A stretch of 64,000 bases of DNA from Bicyclus anynana (GCF_947172395.1 NC_069106.1:248001-312000), one strand, 5' to 3'. Counted from the stretch's first letter, positions 10,731 to 22,401 are shown. Translations and numbers: made by a program. The notes: generated by a model not told the origin, from the letters alone.

Positions 10731-13219
10731 TTCTGAAATGAGGAGATTCGCAAAACCAAATACACCTAGATAGCTCTACTAATCGCGAAACTGAAGTGGC
10801 AATGGGCGGGGCATTTATATTTTTTGTTAGACCTTTAGTCGTTTATTCGCAAATTAAATGTAAAAATATATTCTTTGTAAATGTTGTTCTTATGTTTTGT
10901 GTTTAATTGTTACAGACACTGCCGGCGCTACGTAGTATACAGTTTTAAGGTAAGGTAATTCATATTATATCATTATTATCCAAAAGTTAAATAAAATACA
11001 AGGAAAACTTAAAGGTCTGCGAAAATATAAAAAAAGTTGTAATAGACAAATTATTCATGAAAATACACAGGGAAAGAAAAATCGCTTAAAAAATTAAATA
11101 CTACAATGTCATTTCATTAAATTATTAATTTAGGTATTTCTTATAATTTATTTAATAACAATAATTAATTATTATTATTAATAAGGGCTCTCTAGAGAAA
11201 ACGATACAATTAATGATAATACAAAGATCACCAGACGTATAGGAATGAGTAATCTATAACGCCACTTAGTGTAATACGAGTATAACAATAAACAGTGTGA
11301 GGAGTCCCTCAAGGCGCGACGTGTCAATATGACAAGGGTTCAATTGAGCCGCGATGTGACGTGGTGTAGAACTTGTGTATCTCTAGTTTGCGTTTGTGAG
11401 TACACCGAGAGATGGCGGCGATTTTATTAAAGTGTTTAGACAATTTATGAACGATTTATCCACGTGTAGTTCCACGAACACGTTTATGTTTTGATCATGC
11501 AATTAATGTGTTTATTTTAGTCAAAAATATTAATTTATAGTCTTAGAAGTTTCTGCCGTTTGAAGCTAATGAGACAATTACAAACAGACAAATTAGACAT
11601 TTTACATTTTAAAAACGTATAATGAAAAACGTAAAAAAAGCGTTTATAATCTTTAAATCATTCATATTTAAAATGCATAGTTTTTGAACCAAAGCTCGTT
11701 TGTCAAAATTCTTTCATTGCTGTAATCCAGTCTGAACTATATGGTTCCCGGCGAAATTATAGGTTAAATATAATAATTTAATAATTTTTATGTGCTTGGT
11801 TGCCTTTTAATCTTGAATCAGTGAAAACTTACATTATCAGTGAGTAACATAGTTATATTTTATCACGGGGACGGAATACACGCAGATGAAACCTCGGGGC
11901 GTCTCCTAATAATACACTAGTCTTAAATAAATGGGAAAATAGGGCTATTGGAACGAAATCGATTCTCGTCTAGCTGAAGTGTTTGTAAAGACAATTGAAT
12001 GCAAAAACACTTGAACAAAGTGTCTGCCAGCTCTTGGACTACGACAGTAAGGTAAATACATGAATAGGCTTTCAAGCGTAGTGAAAGGCTGTCTGTATCG
12101 AGATCTGATAGCGTGTTCACTTGGTACCGAGCAGATGTTTACATTGTGCCTGTGAATGACAGTAGTAGTTCGCGATGTGGGAGAGCTCGCCTGGGAAAGT
12201 ACATACTTTTCAATACTTCGTCAATACATATGAATAAAATTGAAATATCTTTGTGTGATTTCTCAATTAACTGTATTTTCTCAAGTGCTATAGTTATTTA
12301 CACAATACTAAAACACGACAACTTTTTTTTTTTTTAATTTTAATCAATCTTTATGTATGTCTTTTTGTCCGGGCTAATATTTGGAAAGTCTTAAATGGGA
12401 CTTCCACTTGAGTTCATCATCGACATCGTCAGTACATCGTCTGTAGTAGCAAAATAAACATTTTTTTACGTAATGAACTTCTGCAGTGCAAAGCCTGTTT
12501 CTATTCAATAATACTATGTTTTGAACAGTTTATCATCTCAGTACACTTGCCTGCCGTGAAGCGATTCACAAAGTCCCCGGGATAAGGAGGGTTATCCCCG
12601 CAAAGGCATAATTTATCCCCGGAAGAGTCTACCCTTGTGATTAAGGGCTGTTTGAGTGGAGTCTTTGTTCGCAGATCGGTTTACAAATTATCATTCCTTT
12701 TTGGTAATTTACAAAAAGGGACCATGAAATGAGTGTTTCAGGTTTTATACACACTTTAGCGTTTGACCCAGTTTTGAAGGTAATCTGTGTTTGTTTTATC
12801 GATGATATAAGTAGGAGAATATGTAATATGATATTGATCAGGTGATGGTAGTTATTAAATTTAATGTTTGATAGATTCGTTTATAAATCAATAGCGGACG
12901 ATATTCAGTGTATGATTTCATCCCCTCTGTAACCCCAATAAATTTTACATTAAGACGACAGGCCATGTACCGATTACTGTTACAAAAACTTCTGTAAGAT
13001 AATAAGAATAAGAAGTTCTTCTTCTCTGATTAACCTATAAGCTATTTAAGCAAGACAAAAACGAAGTACATGAGATTTAAAGCAATTTCAAAATACGGGA
13101 GTTTTAACGTTAACGTTATATGATAATATATAGACATATGATACAAATTTTACCAACGGTTTTAAAAATGTTATTTAAAAAAAATGTAGTATTATTTACC
13201 CTACGCCCTTCAATATATA
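10731..13219. other. No gene seen in 2.5 kb
   Basis: AT-rich. GC-richer islands occur at 11290-11420 and 12545-12660; they could be conserved non-coding DNA, but I can show no function. Short ORFs near 11923-12337 have no recognisable content. Confidence 0.5.
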
Positions 13220-13430
13220 GGGGTTAGTCCAATAGTCCACCACGCTGGCCCAATGCGGATTGGCAGACATCACACACGCAGAGAAATAAGAAAAATCAGG
13301 TATGCAGGTTTTAAATTTCTTAAAATGTACACAACTGAAAAGTTGGAGGTGAATTCCCCGGACCGAATTTGAACCCACACGTCCGGAATCGAGGGCAGAG
13401 ATCATATCCACTGGGCTATCACGGCTCTTA
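13220..13430 (-). mobile_element. SINE-B, minus strand
   Basis: Carries the CCAATGCGGATTGGCAGAC body block, part of the central region and the tRNA-like head (complement of AGCCGTGATAGCCCAGTGG near 13407-13430). The end with GAGCCGAATATGGG is missing and the centre is shortened, so it is an internally deleted copy. Confidence 0.75.
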
Positions 13431-14185
13431 GGCCTCTTTAATCTAGCCCTTACAGTAGTATCGCTGTAAAAATGGAGTAACTTCTCCCGTCTTCCCAACA
13501 TGTTCCTTCACTGCTCTGCTCCTATTGATCGTGATGAGATGATGAGCGTGATGAAAAGTATAATATAACCTGCCCAGGAGTATGGGAGAATAATAGTACA
13601 AAGTTTCGTTAAAATCCGTCGAGTAGTTTTGGTTTCTATAACGAACATACACGTTAACACAGAAGAGTTCTTGAATCACTTGAACAATTGATGTTCATTA
13701 TTTTTTTAACACCAATTTTCACTGATTTACCTTGACAAATAAAGGACTGTTCAACAAATTTTAATTATATTTTCAGGACAAAAAGTAGCCTTAATAACAA
13801 ACCGTTTATACTAAAACTCATTAAAATGAATGCAGCGGCTCATGTTTTGAAAAGGTAACAGACAAACAAACAAACTTACTTTCGTGTTTATATTAATAGT
13901 GTGGATTTATAGTAAAATATAAGTTATTTCCCGTTTCCCCCTACTGTATAGTACTAAAAGCTTTTGAAGTTGATTTTTCGCCGCCATTTCTAAGCCGCTA
14001 AGTAGATTATGCTTCTCGCCTGGAAGCTAAGTATTTCTTTGCTTCGCTACGAAGCGATCGCCTTATGTTATTATAGTGTAAGAGCCGAGAACTATTTATA
14101 TCATCTAAATTATCAATTTCTGATACGTTTCTGTACGTTATGTACAAATAAATGGTAAAGGTCGCGATCCCTTAATAACTACCAA
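13431..14185. other. No gene; decayed repeat pieces
   Basis: Contains fragments such as AAAATCCGTCGAGTAGTTTT (13614-13633) and a Rep-A-like piece at about 13780-13915 (AAAAAGTAGCC, then GTAACAGACAAACAAACAAA). No coding signal. Confidence 0.45.
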
Positions 14186-14361
14186 AAAAGACGTACCGCC
14201 AAGCGATTTAGCGTTCCGATACGATGCCGTGTAGAAACCAAACCGAAAGGGGTGTGGATTTTCATCCTCCTCCTAACAAGTTAGCCAGCTTCCATGTTAG
14301 AATGCATCATCACTTATTATCAGGTGAGATTGTAGTCAAGGGTTAACTTGTAAAGAATATT
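14186..14361 (+). mobile_element. SINE-A, 5' truncated, plus strand
   Basis: Starts in the body at GACGTACCGCCAAGCGATTT and runs to the AACTTGTAAAGAATAT tail. The tRNA-like head with its promoter boxes is absent. Confidence 0.8.
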
Positions 14362-15062
14362 AAACTAACTAAAACTATCGTACTCGTTTTAAAGTCTATT
14401 TCCTTAGCCATTAAAAAAACATCGAATTTTTTTTAGCTAAAGCGTCGGCTTTAGCGTTCTCTATGTTCTGTAAATATTATCATTGTATTTAAAACTTAAA
14501 AATAATAAAATGCACGCAATTTATGAGGTTTACGACAAAACACTGAATCCGAAGATACATTTGGCATGGCCATACAATTTGGCAGCGTAGACAAGTTAAC
14601 TGGACTAATTTGAAAATTATTTTACCGACAGACAGCTATATTTACCGAATAACTTGTGCATTATGTTGTCTTAGTCTTCCCAAAAAATGATATTGAAGTT
14701 TCCAATATATTTTTTTCTAAACTGAATAGTTAGCGCGAGTGAAGTGGTAAGTTTGTGTGTCCCTCCTGCAACTTCTAAAATAAGTGAATGATTATGGAAT
14801 CCTTCATGGGCGAGTCCAACTCGCACTTGGCCGTGTTTTATTATCATTCACGTGAAAACCTGTGAACGAATTTAGATTACGTTTTCAGTGTTCCGTGCAA
14901 TTCGGCTCAATGGACTATTGTAGAGCAAAGTGTGTTCAAGTAAATTGAATTTTCGGATAATGTGGACTTTGGATCGGGCGCAGTTTCTCGGGACAGCACC
15001 GGGGCAGGAGATAATTAGAGCGGTTTCAGACTAGCGTTTTAGACGCGTGTATCAGCTCGTTT
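14362..15062. other. No gene; short Rep-D piece
   Basis: Mostly AT-rich. At 14798-14840 there is a minus-strand piece of Rep-D (GCGAGTCCAACTCGCACTTG), a sequence motif also found at 48484-48540 in plus orientation. Confidence 0.5.
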
Positions 15063-15497
15063 TTGAGTAGAGCTTGGCCTGAGAGTGGGTCACTGAAAAT
15101 AGGTGCTTATATAGAATCTAAAATGTTATTAAACTTAATATCATGCAATGACCTCTGTTATTACCATTCGATAACAAAACTCATACAAAAGATGTGTTCT
15201 GGTATTGAAAAACCATCAGAGTTGAATGCCTCTACCAGGCTCAGACTTGGCGGGGAGCCAGCGAGGCTGTTTGGCGCGCTGCCAGATACATCGATCGCTG
15301 CGCGCCGCGGGCGGAGGCGAGCGCCTTACACGCGCGGAGATGTAGATTGCGTCTCGCACTGTGTCGGTTTGCGCTATTCGGAATTGTTTATTTTATTGGG
15401 GGTGTTGAAAAAGTTAGATGGTGAAATGAGATTATTTTATGAAATTGCTCTTTATGTGTACGTGAAATATATTTTTGGCTGTATTGGTTGGGAGTAG
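15063..15497 (+). other. Unsupported 144-codon ORF across a GC-rich patch
   Basis: An open frame beginning with TTG spans a GC-rich stretch (about 15236-15355) with GCGCGCCGCGGG-type sequence. I recognise no domain, there is no plausible start context, and the composition change explains why stops are rare. It could be a host promoter or exon fragment, but nothing in the sequence proves coding. Confidence 0.15.
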
Positions 15498-15650
15498 AAG
15501 AATAGAAGACAGCTTTATACGTACGTTCATTATAATACTCGTGTTATTGCAAATAATTGATTTTTTTAATTACTTACCACAAAAATCCGACGAATCCAAG
15601 CAAAAATATCACCCAGATCCGACCTCTTATATGTCTTGACGATCTTCCTG

Positions 15651-15866
15651 GTTTTTTTTTCATTTTTTACAAGTTAGCCCTTGCAATTTCACCTGATGGC
15701 AAGTGATGATGCAGTCTAAGATGGAAGCGGGCTAACTTGTTAGGAGGAAGATGAAAATTCTCACACCTCTTTTCGGTTTCTACACGACATCGTACCGGAA
15801 CGCTAAATTGCTTGGCGGTACGTCTTTGCCGGTATGGTGGTAACTAGCCACGGCCGAAGCCTCCCT
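15651..15866 (-). mobile_element. SINE-A, minus strand, head missing
   Basis: T-rich tail, AAGTTAGCCCTTG and body up to GGCCGAAGCCTCCCT. The tRNA-like head is missing. A differently headed relative starts about 25 bp further on in the opposite orientation. Confidence 0.8.
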
Positions 15867-15889
15867 AAAGCCATACTGATACTGTTGGT

Positions 15890-16172
15890 AGTATCGTAGT
15901 GCTGTTCTCAACAGAGAGATCTTAGAGAGAGATCTGAGAGATCTTTGATTCCCGGCTCGGGTCAGCTGAGAGCTTTGTAAATTCTAAATCAGCTCAGGTC
16001 TGGTGGTAGGCATCAGAGGTGGCTAGTTACCACCCTAACCACAAAGATGTACCGCCTCGCGATTAAGCGTTCCGGTACGATAATGCATAAAAATCATCAA
16101 AGGTAATATACTTGTCCATTTATGTGCACATCGTCACTTAACATCAGGTGTGATCTTGTCATTGAAAAAAAA
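15890..16172 (+). mobile_element. SINE-A relative with a different head, plus strand
   Basis: The head contains AGAGATCTTTGATTCCCGGC (B-box-like at 15946-15956) and AGCTCAGGTCTGGTGGTAGG. It then joins the SINE-A body (GTGGCTAGTTACCACCCTAA, GCGTTCCGGTACGAT) and ends in A-rich sequence at 16164-16172. The body is shared with SINE-A while the head is not, so it represents a second subfamily or a head-swapped SINE. Confidence 0.65.
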
Positions 16173-16937
16173 GTCGATTCCAACAATCATTCCTTATTCA
16201 TAATACAAACGCCCGCTGCTAACCGCAAAACATAAAGCCAAGACTGTTAACTCAACTTCGTCCGAACACGTTACTTTCCGAAATCGGTTCCACTAGCTCC
16301 ACGTATAGTAATATTTTATGAAACGGTCTGCGTTGCCGGCCCGGTCACCTCCCGGGCCCTGCCAGGCCCCAGGCCCGGCGGACACGCTCGCCTAAATAAT
16401 AAAAACAGCATAAAAACCCTCGTAAACCCTGGAAAGGAAAGTTTTCGCATAAACAAGTTGGCTGTACACGCTCGTTCTAAATTGGACGGACTGTTGTTGC
16501 GTTTGTGATATCAAATCGGTCATCGCTTTTGTAACGTACTATCGGTTGCCGATTTTTTTTTGTGCGATAAAATTGTTATAACTTTGAGAACCTAATACGA
16601 GCTGAGCCTATTAGCTGAGACTTCGAATAAATAGTTTGAATAGGGTAGTTGGCTCATATCAAGTTTAGTATAAACAATATTAATTTCGGATAGTACATGG
16701 AATAAAAGTCCGAAATAAAATAAATTTTATAATTTTTTCCAAACGTCAAAAACACTGTAGACTCCGTGCCACGAAAATCCTGAACCTGAAAAAACCTGAA
16801 CTAAAATTTACAACATCTTACACAAATGACAATAAGACCGCTATTACCAAATGACAATGAGTGCCATTAGGACATTAGCGTTGCGTCTATGGGACTTGTT
16901 TAGTGACGCGGAGTCTACGTCCACTTTGTGATGTAAC
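16173..16937. other. No gene; GC-rich patch
   Basis: Contains a strongly GC-rich patch at 16325-16390 with several CCCGG/CCGGG motifs, within otherwise AT-rich DNA. Similar patches occur at 33235-33305 and 45355-45435. Confidence 0.5.
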
Positions 16938-17284
16938 CATTTTTTTTTTTTTTTTTTTTTATTCTTTACAAGTTAGCCCTTGACTACAATCTCACCTGAT
17001 GGTAAGTGATGATGCAGTCTAAGATGGAGGCGGGCTAACTTGTTAGGAGGAGGATGAAAATCCACACCCCATTCGGTTTCTACACGGCATCGTACCGGAA
17101 CGCTAAATCGCTTGGCGGTACGTCTTTGCCGGTAGGGTGGTAACTAGCCACGGCCGAAGCCTCCCACCAGCCAGACCTGGACAAATTAAGAAAATTTCAA
17201 TCTGCCCAGCCGGGGATCGAACCCAGGACCTCCGTCTTGTAAATCCACCGCGCATACCACTGCGCCACGGAGGCCGTCAAAACT
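16938..17284 (-). mobile_element. SINE-A, full length, minus strand, with target-site duplication
   Basis: The most complete SINE-A copy. On the minus strand it has the A box (TGGCGCAGTGGTATGCGCG) and B box (GGTTCGATCCC), the whole body, the tail and a poly-A run (read as about 20 T at 16940-16960). It is flanked by TGATGTAAC (16929-16937) and TGATGTTAC (17285-17293), a 9-bp duplication with one mismatch. The clear duplication and long poly-A suggest a relatively young insertion. Confidence 0.88.
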
Positions 17285-17490
17285 TGATGTTACTTGATGT
17301 ACTAAATAAATAAACGTCAACCTAATTAGTAACTAATAATATTGACAAACACTAAACCGTTTGTTAAGGTTTAGTGTTTTTGTTTACGCGACGTCATGAA
17401 ACTATAAAAGGCCATCATGGCCAGCATTTTGGCACTTATTGTCTCAATGTAGTATAATGATAATGAACAATTTTGAATTTTCTTTTTTCA

Positions 17491-17568
17491 CCTGAGAATT
17501 TTCTTAATTCTGTGCGTGTGTGCAATCTGCCAATCCGCATTGGGCCAGCGTGGTGAACTATTGGCCAG
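17491..17568 (+). mobile_element. SINE-B body fragment
   Basis: Short plus-strand piece with GAGAATTTTCTTAATTCTGT and the CAATCCGCATTGGGCCAGCG block. Head and end are missing. Confidence 0.7.
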
Positions 17569-18104
17569 TCAATTTGCCTGTAGGATTCAAACTCTCTTTC
17601 TATTACTTTTTAGTCTAAGTTTAACTAAAACTAAAAAGCTTTAAACAAAGCAACCAGTGCAGCTAGAAAATTAAAAAAATAATTACTTTCCTTATTTCAA
17701 AAGAAGCAACGTCTGTGAGAGACACAAACGAACACAAACAAACACAAACAAACATCCGGCACACAATGCACCGGGGACTTGCGCTCAGTTAATATTACAA
17801 CAATATTTGTATGATAGCGCCGAGATAAGTAATATTTCGCTCTTCACAGCGAAGCTTCCTTTGTGCTGAGATTGATTGTACGTCCACCCGACTGCTGCTC
17901 GTAAATTTGTAATGAATAATAAAATTTTCCTATTTTCCGCGAAAAACTTTGCTTTCGAACTTTGTTGACTCAGCGAAAATGAGGATGTTCCGATGTACGA
18001 AGTTCGTTCAGTGTTTTTGCACTATCCGAGTTGTGTTCTTTACTTCTTTCGCGAGTTTTTCTGTTTATTTAACTTCCTATCCTATTAATATTTTAAACTT
18101 CAGA
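17569..18104. other. No gene seen
   Basis: AT-rich, with a short AAACAAACAC microsatellite at 17725-17755. No coding signal. Confidence 0.45.
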
Positions 18105-18262
18105 GTATATGAATGTATGTTTGTTACTCTTTAACGCTGCTACTACTGTAGCGATTTGGTTGTAATTTGAAATAGATTTTGCTCTGGATTAACACGTAGG
18201 CTACTTTTTATCCCGAAAAAATCCATGGCTCCCGAAGGATTTGTGAAAATCTAAATTCCATG
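18105..18262 (-). repeat. Rep-A, minus strand
   Basis: Reads GTTTGTTACTCTTTAACGCT, AGCGATTTGG, CTCTGGATTAACACGTAGGC and AAAAAATCCATGGCTCCCG, the reverse order of Rep-A blocks. The GCGGACGAAGTCG end is degraded. Confidence 0.7.
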
Positions 18263-19317
18263 TGAGTTCGTTTTTTATACTTTTAAATCCAAACTGCTAG
18301 ACAGATTTTAGAAATTGTTGTACCCTTGGGAAGTTATACTATCAGCGTTTAACTAAGGCTATATTTTTATCCTCTACACGGGGAACTATACAGGAGAAAT
18401 CAAGACCGATTTCCACTAGTAAAGAATTAATATAATAATGAATCCCTATATCTATGCTTTAGTATCAAAATTATTCATTTATGTATCTATTTTTATTTTC
18501 TTGTAATTGATAATAAAATTAAGAAAACAAAAGAAATCACAACCTTACCGACTATTTAAGAATAATATTTGTTCTACAATCACGATTTAACAGCTAAACA
18601 GATTTGGATAACTTAGCATATAGATAGATTATAGACAGACAGATTGACTATATAGAAACGGGATCTACGCGAGTGATACCGTGAGGCATAGCTACTAGCA
18701 TAATAAAGAGTTAAGAAGGAAGAAGAGGAACAGAGATTTTATTTAATCCGAAAACTCGAAGTCCTCTTTTCGATAAATTCATTCAAGACCTAGTAATAAA
18801 AACCAAATCCTTCTTTCACTAAATAGCCTAACATGGTCGTAAATTACCTACCTAGCCGCCATTGATAAAGTTTAGATGACATGGAAATAAATTCCCACAT
18901 TAGGGAACTAAACTACCAACTCGGTGGAAACCTCTAGGATTGCCGTCGGAAAACTTGGCTCCAGTTTTGTGTTGTCGAAAACGGACAAGTTTGCAAGTTC
19001 CCGCTCATATGAATCACGTTAGGGTTAATAAATTCGTAGTTTAACTGTAGTATTACCTGCAAGTTGAGTTTTATTGAGGTAGAGGGTTCATCGGCGATAG
19101 GGCGAGTAGAAACTGTACTCTGTGGTTCCTCGTGAAGGTCTAAGATGTGACAGTGACATGTCTCGTGAAGTAAAATTAAAAAATATATCGACCAAAAGCG
19201 AAATAAATCTAAAATGAGAGCTGTATTTTCGATCCGCCTCTATCTGATGACATATTCGTCACAAAATCTTCCATACATCAATAGTCAATAGCCAGTATTA
19301 ATTTATTTCAATTAGGC
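18263..19317. other. No gene; decayed repeats
   Basis: Contains a Rep-like piece at about 18290-18425 (ATCCTCTACACGGGGAACTA) and a fragment ending ACTAGCATAATAAAG near 18700. The rest is AT-rich sequence without coding signal. Confidence 0.45.
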
Positions 19318-19521
19318 TTAAGGCTTAATTATGTTTGTCTGACGTGTCGTGTCGTGACGCATCAGAACAGAATCGTCATCTCATATTATACATTTTGTAT
19401 GCGACACATCACGACATGTCACAACACATGAGTGTAAACGTTGCCATACAAAATGTATGATACCGATTCTGTTTTGATGCAACATGACACGACACGTCAG
19501 ACAAACATAAACCGCCTTTAG
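19318..19521. mobile_element. Fold-back MITE-like element 1
   Basis: Long inverted repeat. The left arm (ATGTTTGTCTGACGTGTCGT and on through CAGAACAGAATCG and ATACATTTTGTATG) pairs with the right arm (CATACAAAATGTATGATACC through GACACGACACGTCAGACAAA). The arms are about 75-85 bp with a few mismatches and surround a short centre. There is no coding capacity, so it would be mobilised by another element's transposase, if at all. A one-sided second copy lies at 22715-22845. Confidence 0.75.
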
Positions 19522-19966
19522 TTTACAAGCACTTTCGAAACGTCAACGTTGCTGTTGAGCCTCTTGTACTTGTAATTCCAACAGCAATACTTTTCAGTCC
19601 TGACCGGAACAATGACACCTAGTACCTATCAGTAGAAAAAATCATGGCTATAGTATTCTATGTACAAGCTTAATCGCAAAAAGCTCTAATGATCCTTTAA
19701 GTGTGAAAAAGGTTTTCCAAAGCCTCGTCAACAATCGTTGATCTACCCTTGTGTGAACAGATAAATTAATGCGATCGGCACGCGACGGCATCCGATGCGA
19801 ATACGTCAGCCAAATACAATATTAATTGATAATTGATTGCACAGACGGACAGCGCTGCATACTATCGCTATATTCACACTCGCGTTGTGTGGCAGACTAT
19901 TAAAGTGATGACTGAAATATAGACATTTAATTTTGTTGACCACTGGCGCAGTTGTCTTAGTTTTCC
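19522..19966. other. No gene seen
   Basis: Moderately AT-rich sequence with no ORF, RNA gene or named repeat that I can support. Confidence 0.45.
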
Positions 19967-19984
19967 AATCCTACTAATATTATA

Positions 19985-20299
19985 TAAAAAAGCCGTGATA
20001 GCCAAGTGGATATGACCTCTGCCTCCGATTCCGGAGGGTGTGGGTTCGAATCCGGTCCGGGGCATGCAGCTCCAACTTTTCAACTGTGTGCATTTTAAGT
20101 AATTAAATATCACGTGTCTCAATCGGTGAAGGAAAACATCGTGAGGAAACCTGCATACCAGAGAATTATCTTAATTCTCTAAGTGTGTGAAGTCTGCCAA
20201 TCCGCATTGGGCCAGCGTGGTGGACTATTGGCCTAACCCCTCTCATTCTGAGAAGAGACGCGAGCTCAGCAGTGAGCCAAATATGGGTTGATGACGAAG
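19985..20299 (+). mobile_element. SINE-B, full length, plus strand, with 12-bp target-site duplication
   Basis: tRNA-derived SINE. The head reads AGCCGTGATAGCCAAGTGGA (A-box region), followed by the B box GGTTCGAATCC, then the central AACATCGTGAGGAAACCTGC block, the CAATCCGCATTGGGCCAGCG block and the end GTGAGCCAAATATGGGTTGA. The flanks are ACTAATATTATA at 19973-19984 and again at 20300-20311, a perfect 12-bp duplication. It sits inside the end of a Rep-A copy, whose terminal motif is split by it. The architecture resembles lepidopteran Metulj-type SINEs (inference from memory). Confidence 0.9.
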
Positions 20300-20425
20300 A
20301 CTAATATTATAAACGCGAAAAGTTTGTTGGATGTTTGGATGTTTTTTACTATTTAACGCCGCTACTACTGGAGCGATTTGGCTGGAATTTGGAATGGAAA
20401 TAGATTTTACTCTAGATTAACACAT
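20300..20425 (-). repeat. Rep-A, minus strand, interrupted by SINE-B
   Basis: Continues as CTAATATTATAAACGCGAAA, then GCCGCTACTACTGGAGCGAT and CTCTAGATTAACACATA. The missing terminal bases ATCCTACTAATATTATA are found on the far side of the SINE at about 19968-19984, so the SINE inserted into an existing Rep-A copy. Confidence 0.75.
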
Positions 20426-21747
20426 AACATAACAATATGGTTAAAGTAAGATTTGTAAAAAAACGGTTGTCTGTAAAGTCGGTTTACTGACGGTAGTAAA
20501 GTCGGTTTGCTGATGGGAGTCGTAAGTTATACTTTTAACCCGTTCTCTTCAATTACTCTATCTATTAAAAAAACCGCATCAAAATCCGTTGCGTACTTTT
20601 AAAGATAGAGAAAGCGACTTTGTTTTATACTATATACTGATAGTGATGAATGGATTTTCTATAAGTTTTCGTTACTATACTATATATTAATGTATAGATA
20701 GAACGTTATCATTATCAGATTCTATAAGCCTGTTCGATACCAAATTTCCTGTCACATCACAAAAATCTGCAATAGCTCCGTTCATCTCTCTCGGAGGAAA
20801 CTTTAAATCATTGACCGATAGATAGAGATAATTGCTAACAAGCGAACTTGAGCTGAATGGAGTTTTCCACTTCGCACAACAAATAAGTAACCAACTTTCT
20901 GCAACGGGGTGAAAATATAAAAAGTACATTTTTAACTTTTAACTCATTTTTTAGTTCGTTTGTTTCCAGTTGATTTTAAAAAGAAATGTTATCACACTAA
21001 GCACACTTATCTATTATAGTTATATATTATATTAAATAAATGTTATTACACGCACACGAAGGAGAAAAGTGTGTTTATTAGTCGTTCGCGCCGCAACTGA
21101 TGTAACGATTTGGCTGAAACTTGAAATAAAGATAATATACATTGTACCCTGGATAAAACATGTTGATTTTAAAATCCAGAGTTGTTTGAAAGGTCCAAAC
21201 AAGTTTAAAAAAGCCTTCTTTTCTTAAAATGAAAAAATGAATGTTAATTTTTTTTTCAAAGTAAATTAGAAACGGAGATCAAAAAACATTTAATTAATTT
21301 AGACAGTCAATATCTCTCAAGTTTCAACTTAATTGTATATGCTTAAAAGCGCCTTTTAAGTTATTAGTGCAGTCTTGTATAAAAGCTTTTTGATGGAGAG
21401 CATTTTTATGAAGTTCCTGTTGACTGGGAAATAAGGCGAGTAACTAAAAAAACAGTTAGAAGAAAAGTAAGGCATTACTTAGACGTTTCACTTGAGTTTC
21501 CTAACTTTCTTGTTACTTTAAATATACTTTATTTTTTATCTTTCTCAAAAGAGACGAATCATAAGTTTGCTCAATGTATGTATGTATACATAAATTTTAA
21601 TTTAGATGCCTTTTTTATTTTTCGAAACTTTTTGAGAGCTTTCTTAGGTATGCATAATAAAGATTCGATAAAAATCCACTATCTATTTGCTATATGTCAC
21701 CGGAATTTCCGACACAAAGTTGTCATTAATGGCAGGCGTCAACAGAG
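20426..21747. other. No gene; small duplications and decayed repeats
   Basis: A near-duplicate pair AAAGTCGGTTTACTGA and AAAGTCGGTTTGCTGA lies at about 20477-20513, followed by AAAACCGCATCAAAATCCGT (20569-20588). A strongly diverged Rep-A-like piece lies at 21085-21165. No coding signal. Confidence 0.45.
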
Positions 21748-21920
21748 GGCCTAGTGGCAGTTTGATACTGTTACTATCGCGTTAACGTAAACGCGACTTC
21801 GAGGAATTGGAACAGCGCCATCAAGTGGCACTACTGCACAACCGTTTCAATTCCATATAAATTCGCGTTTAAGTTAACGCGATAGTAACAGTATAAAAAT
21901 ATTGAAAACTCCCACTAGGC
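21748..21920. mobile_element. Fold-back MITE-like element 2
   Basis: Inverted repeat. The left end GGCCTAGTGGCAGTTT and the block ACTGTTACTATCGCGTTAAC pair with the right block GTTAACGCGATAGTAACAGT and the end AACTCCCACTAGGC. The inner arms GTAAACGCG/CGCGTTTAAG also pair. The arms are about 60-70 bp with one larger gap on the right side. No ORF. Confidence 0.75.
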
Positions 21921-22101
21921 ACACAGATCTGCATAGGACGTATGGGACACATCGTTTCAAACGGATTTTTAATTTTATGGTAGATAAAATCCATTCGATT
22001 CGATCCGTACGATACAGATCAGTGGACGCACTTGTATGACTTTCTATACAAAGAATACTAGAATTTGTTTAATGTAATGTTACCGTTAAAATAGGCTGAT
22101 A

Positions 22102-22401
22102 TTTCGTTATCAACCCATATTCGGCTCACTGCTGTGCTCGAGTCTCCTCTCAGAATGAGAAGGTTTAGGCCAATAGTCCACCACGCTGGCCCAATGCGGA
22201 TTGGCAGACTTTACACACGCAGAGAATTAAGAAAATTCTCTAGTATGCAGGTTCCTCACGATGTTTTCCTTCACCGTTTGAGACACGTGATATTTAATTT
22301 CTTAAAATGCACACAACTGAAAAGTTGAAGGTGCATGCCCCGGACTTGATTCGAACCCACACCCTCCGGAATCGGAGGCAGAGGTCCACTCTCACGGCTA
22401 T
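22102..22401 (-). mobile_element. SINE-B, minus strand, with 10-bp target-site duplication
   Basis: Nearly full SINE-B: TCAACCCATATTCGGCTCAC end, CCAATGCGGATTGGCAGAC body, B box (complement GGATTCGAACCC-type) and TCACGGCTAT head. It is flanked by TAGGCTGATA at 22092-22101 and 22402-22411. The A-box region is shortened compared with the copy at 19985-20299. Confidence 0.87.

Noticed and set aside
15063..15497. 144-codon ORF across a GC-rich patch as a host gene
   Set aside because: TTG start, no recognisable domain, and the GC patch alone explains the absence of stops.
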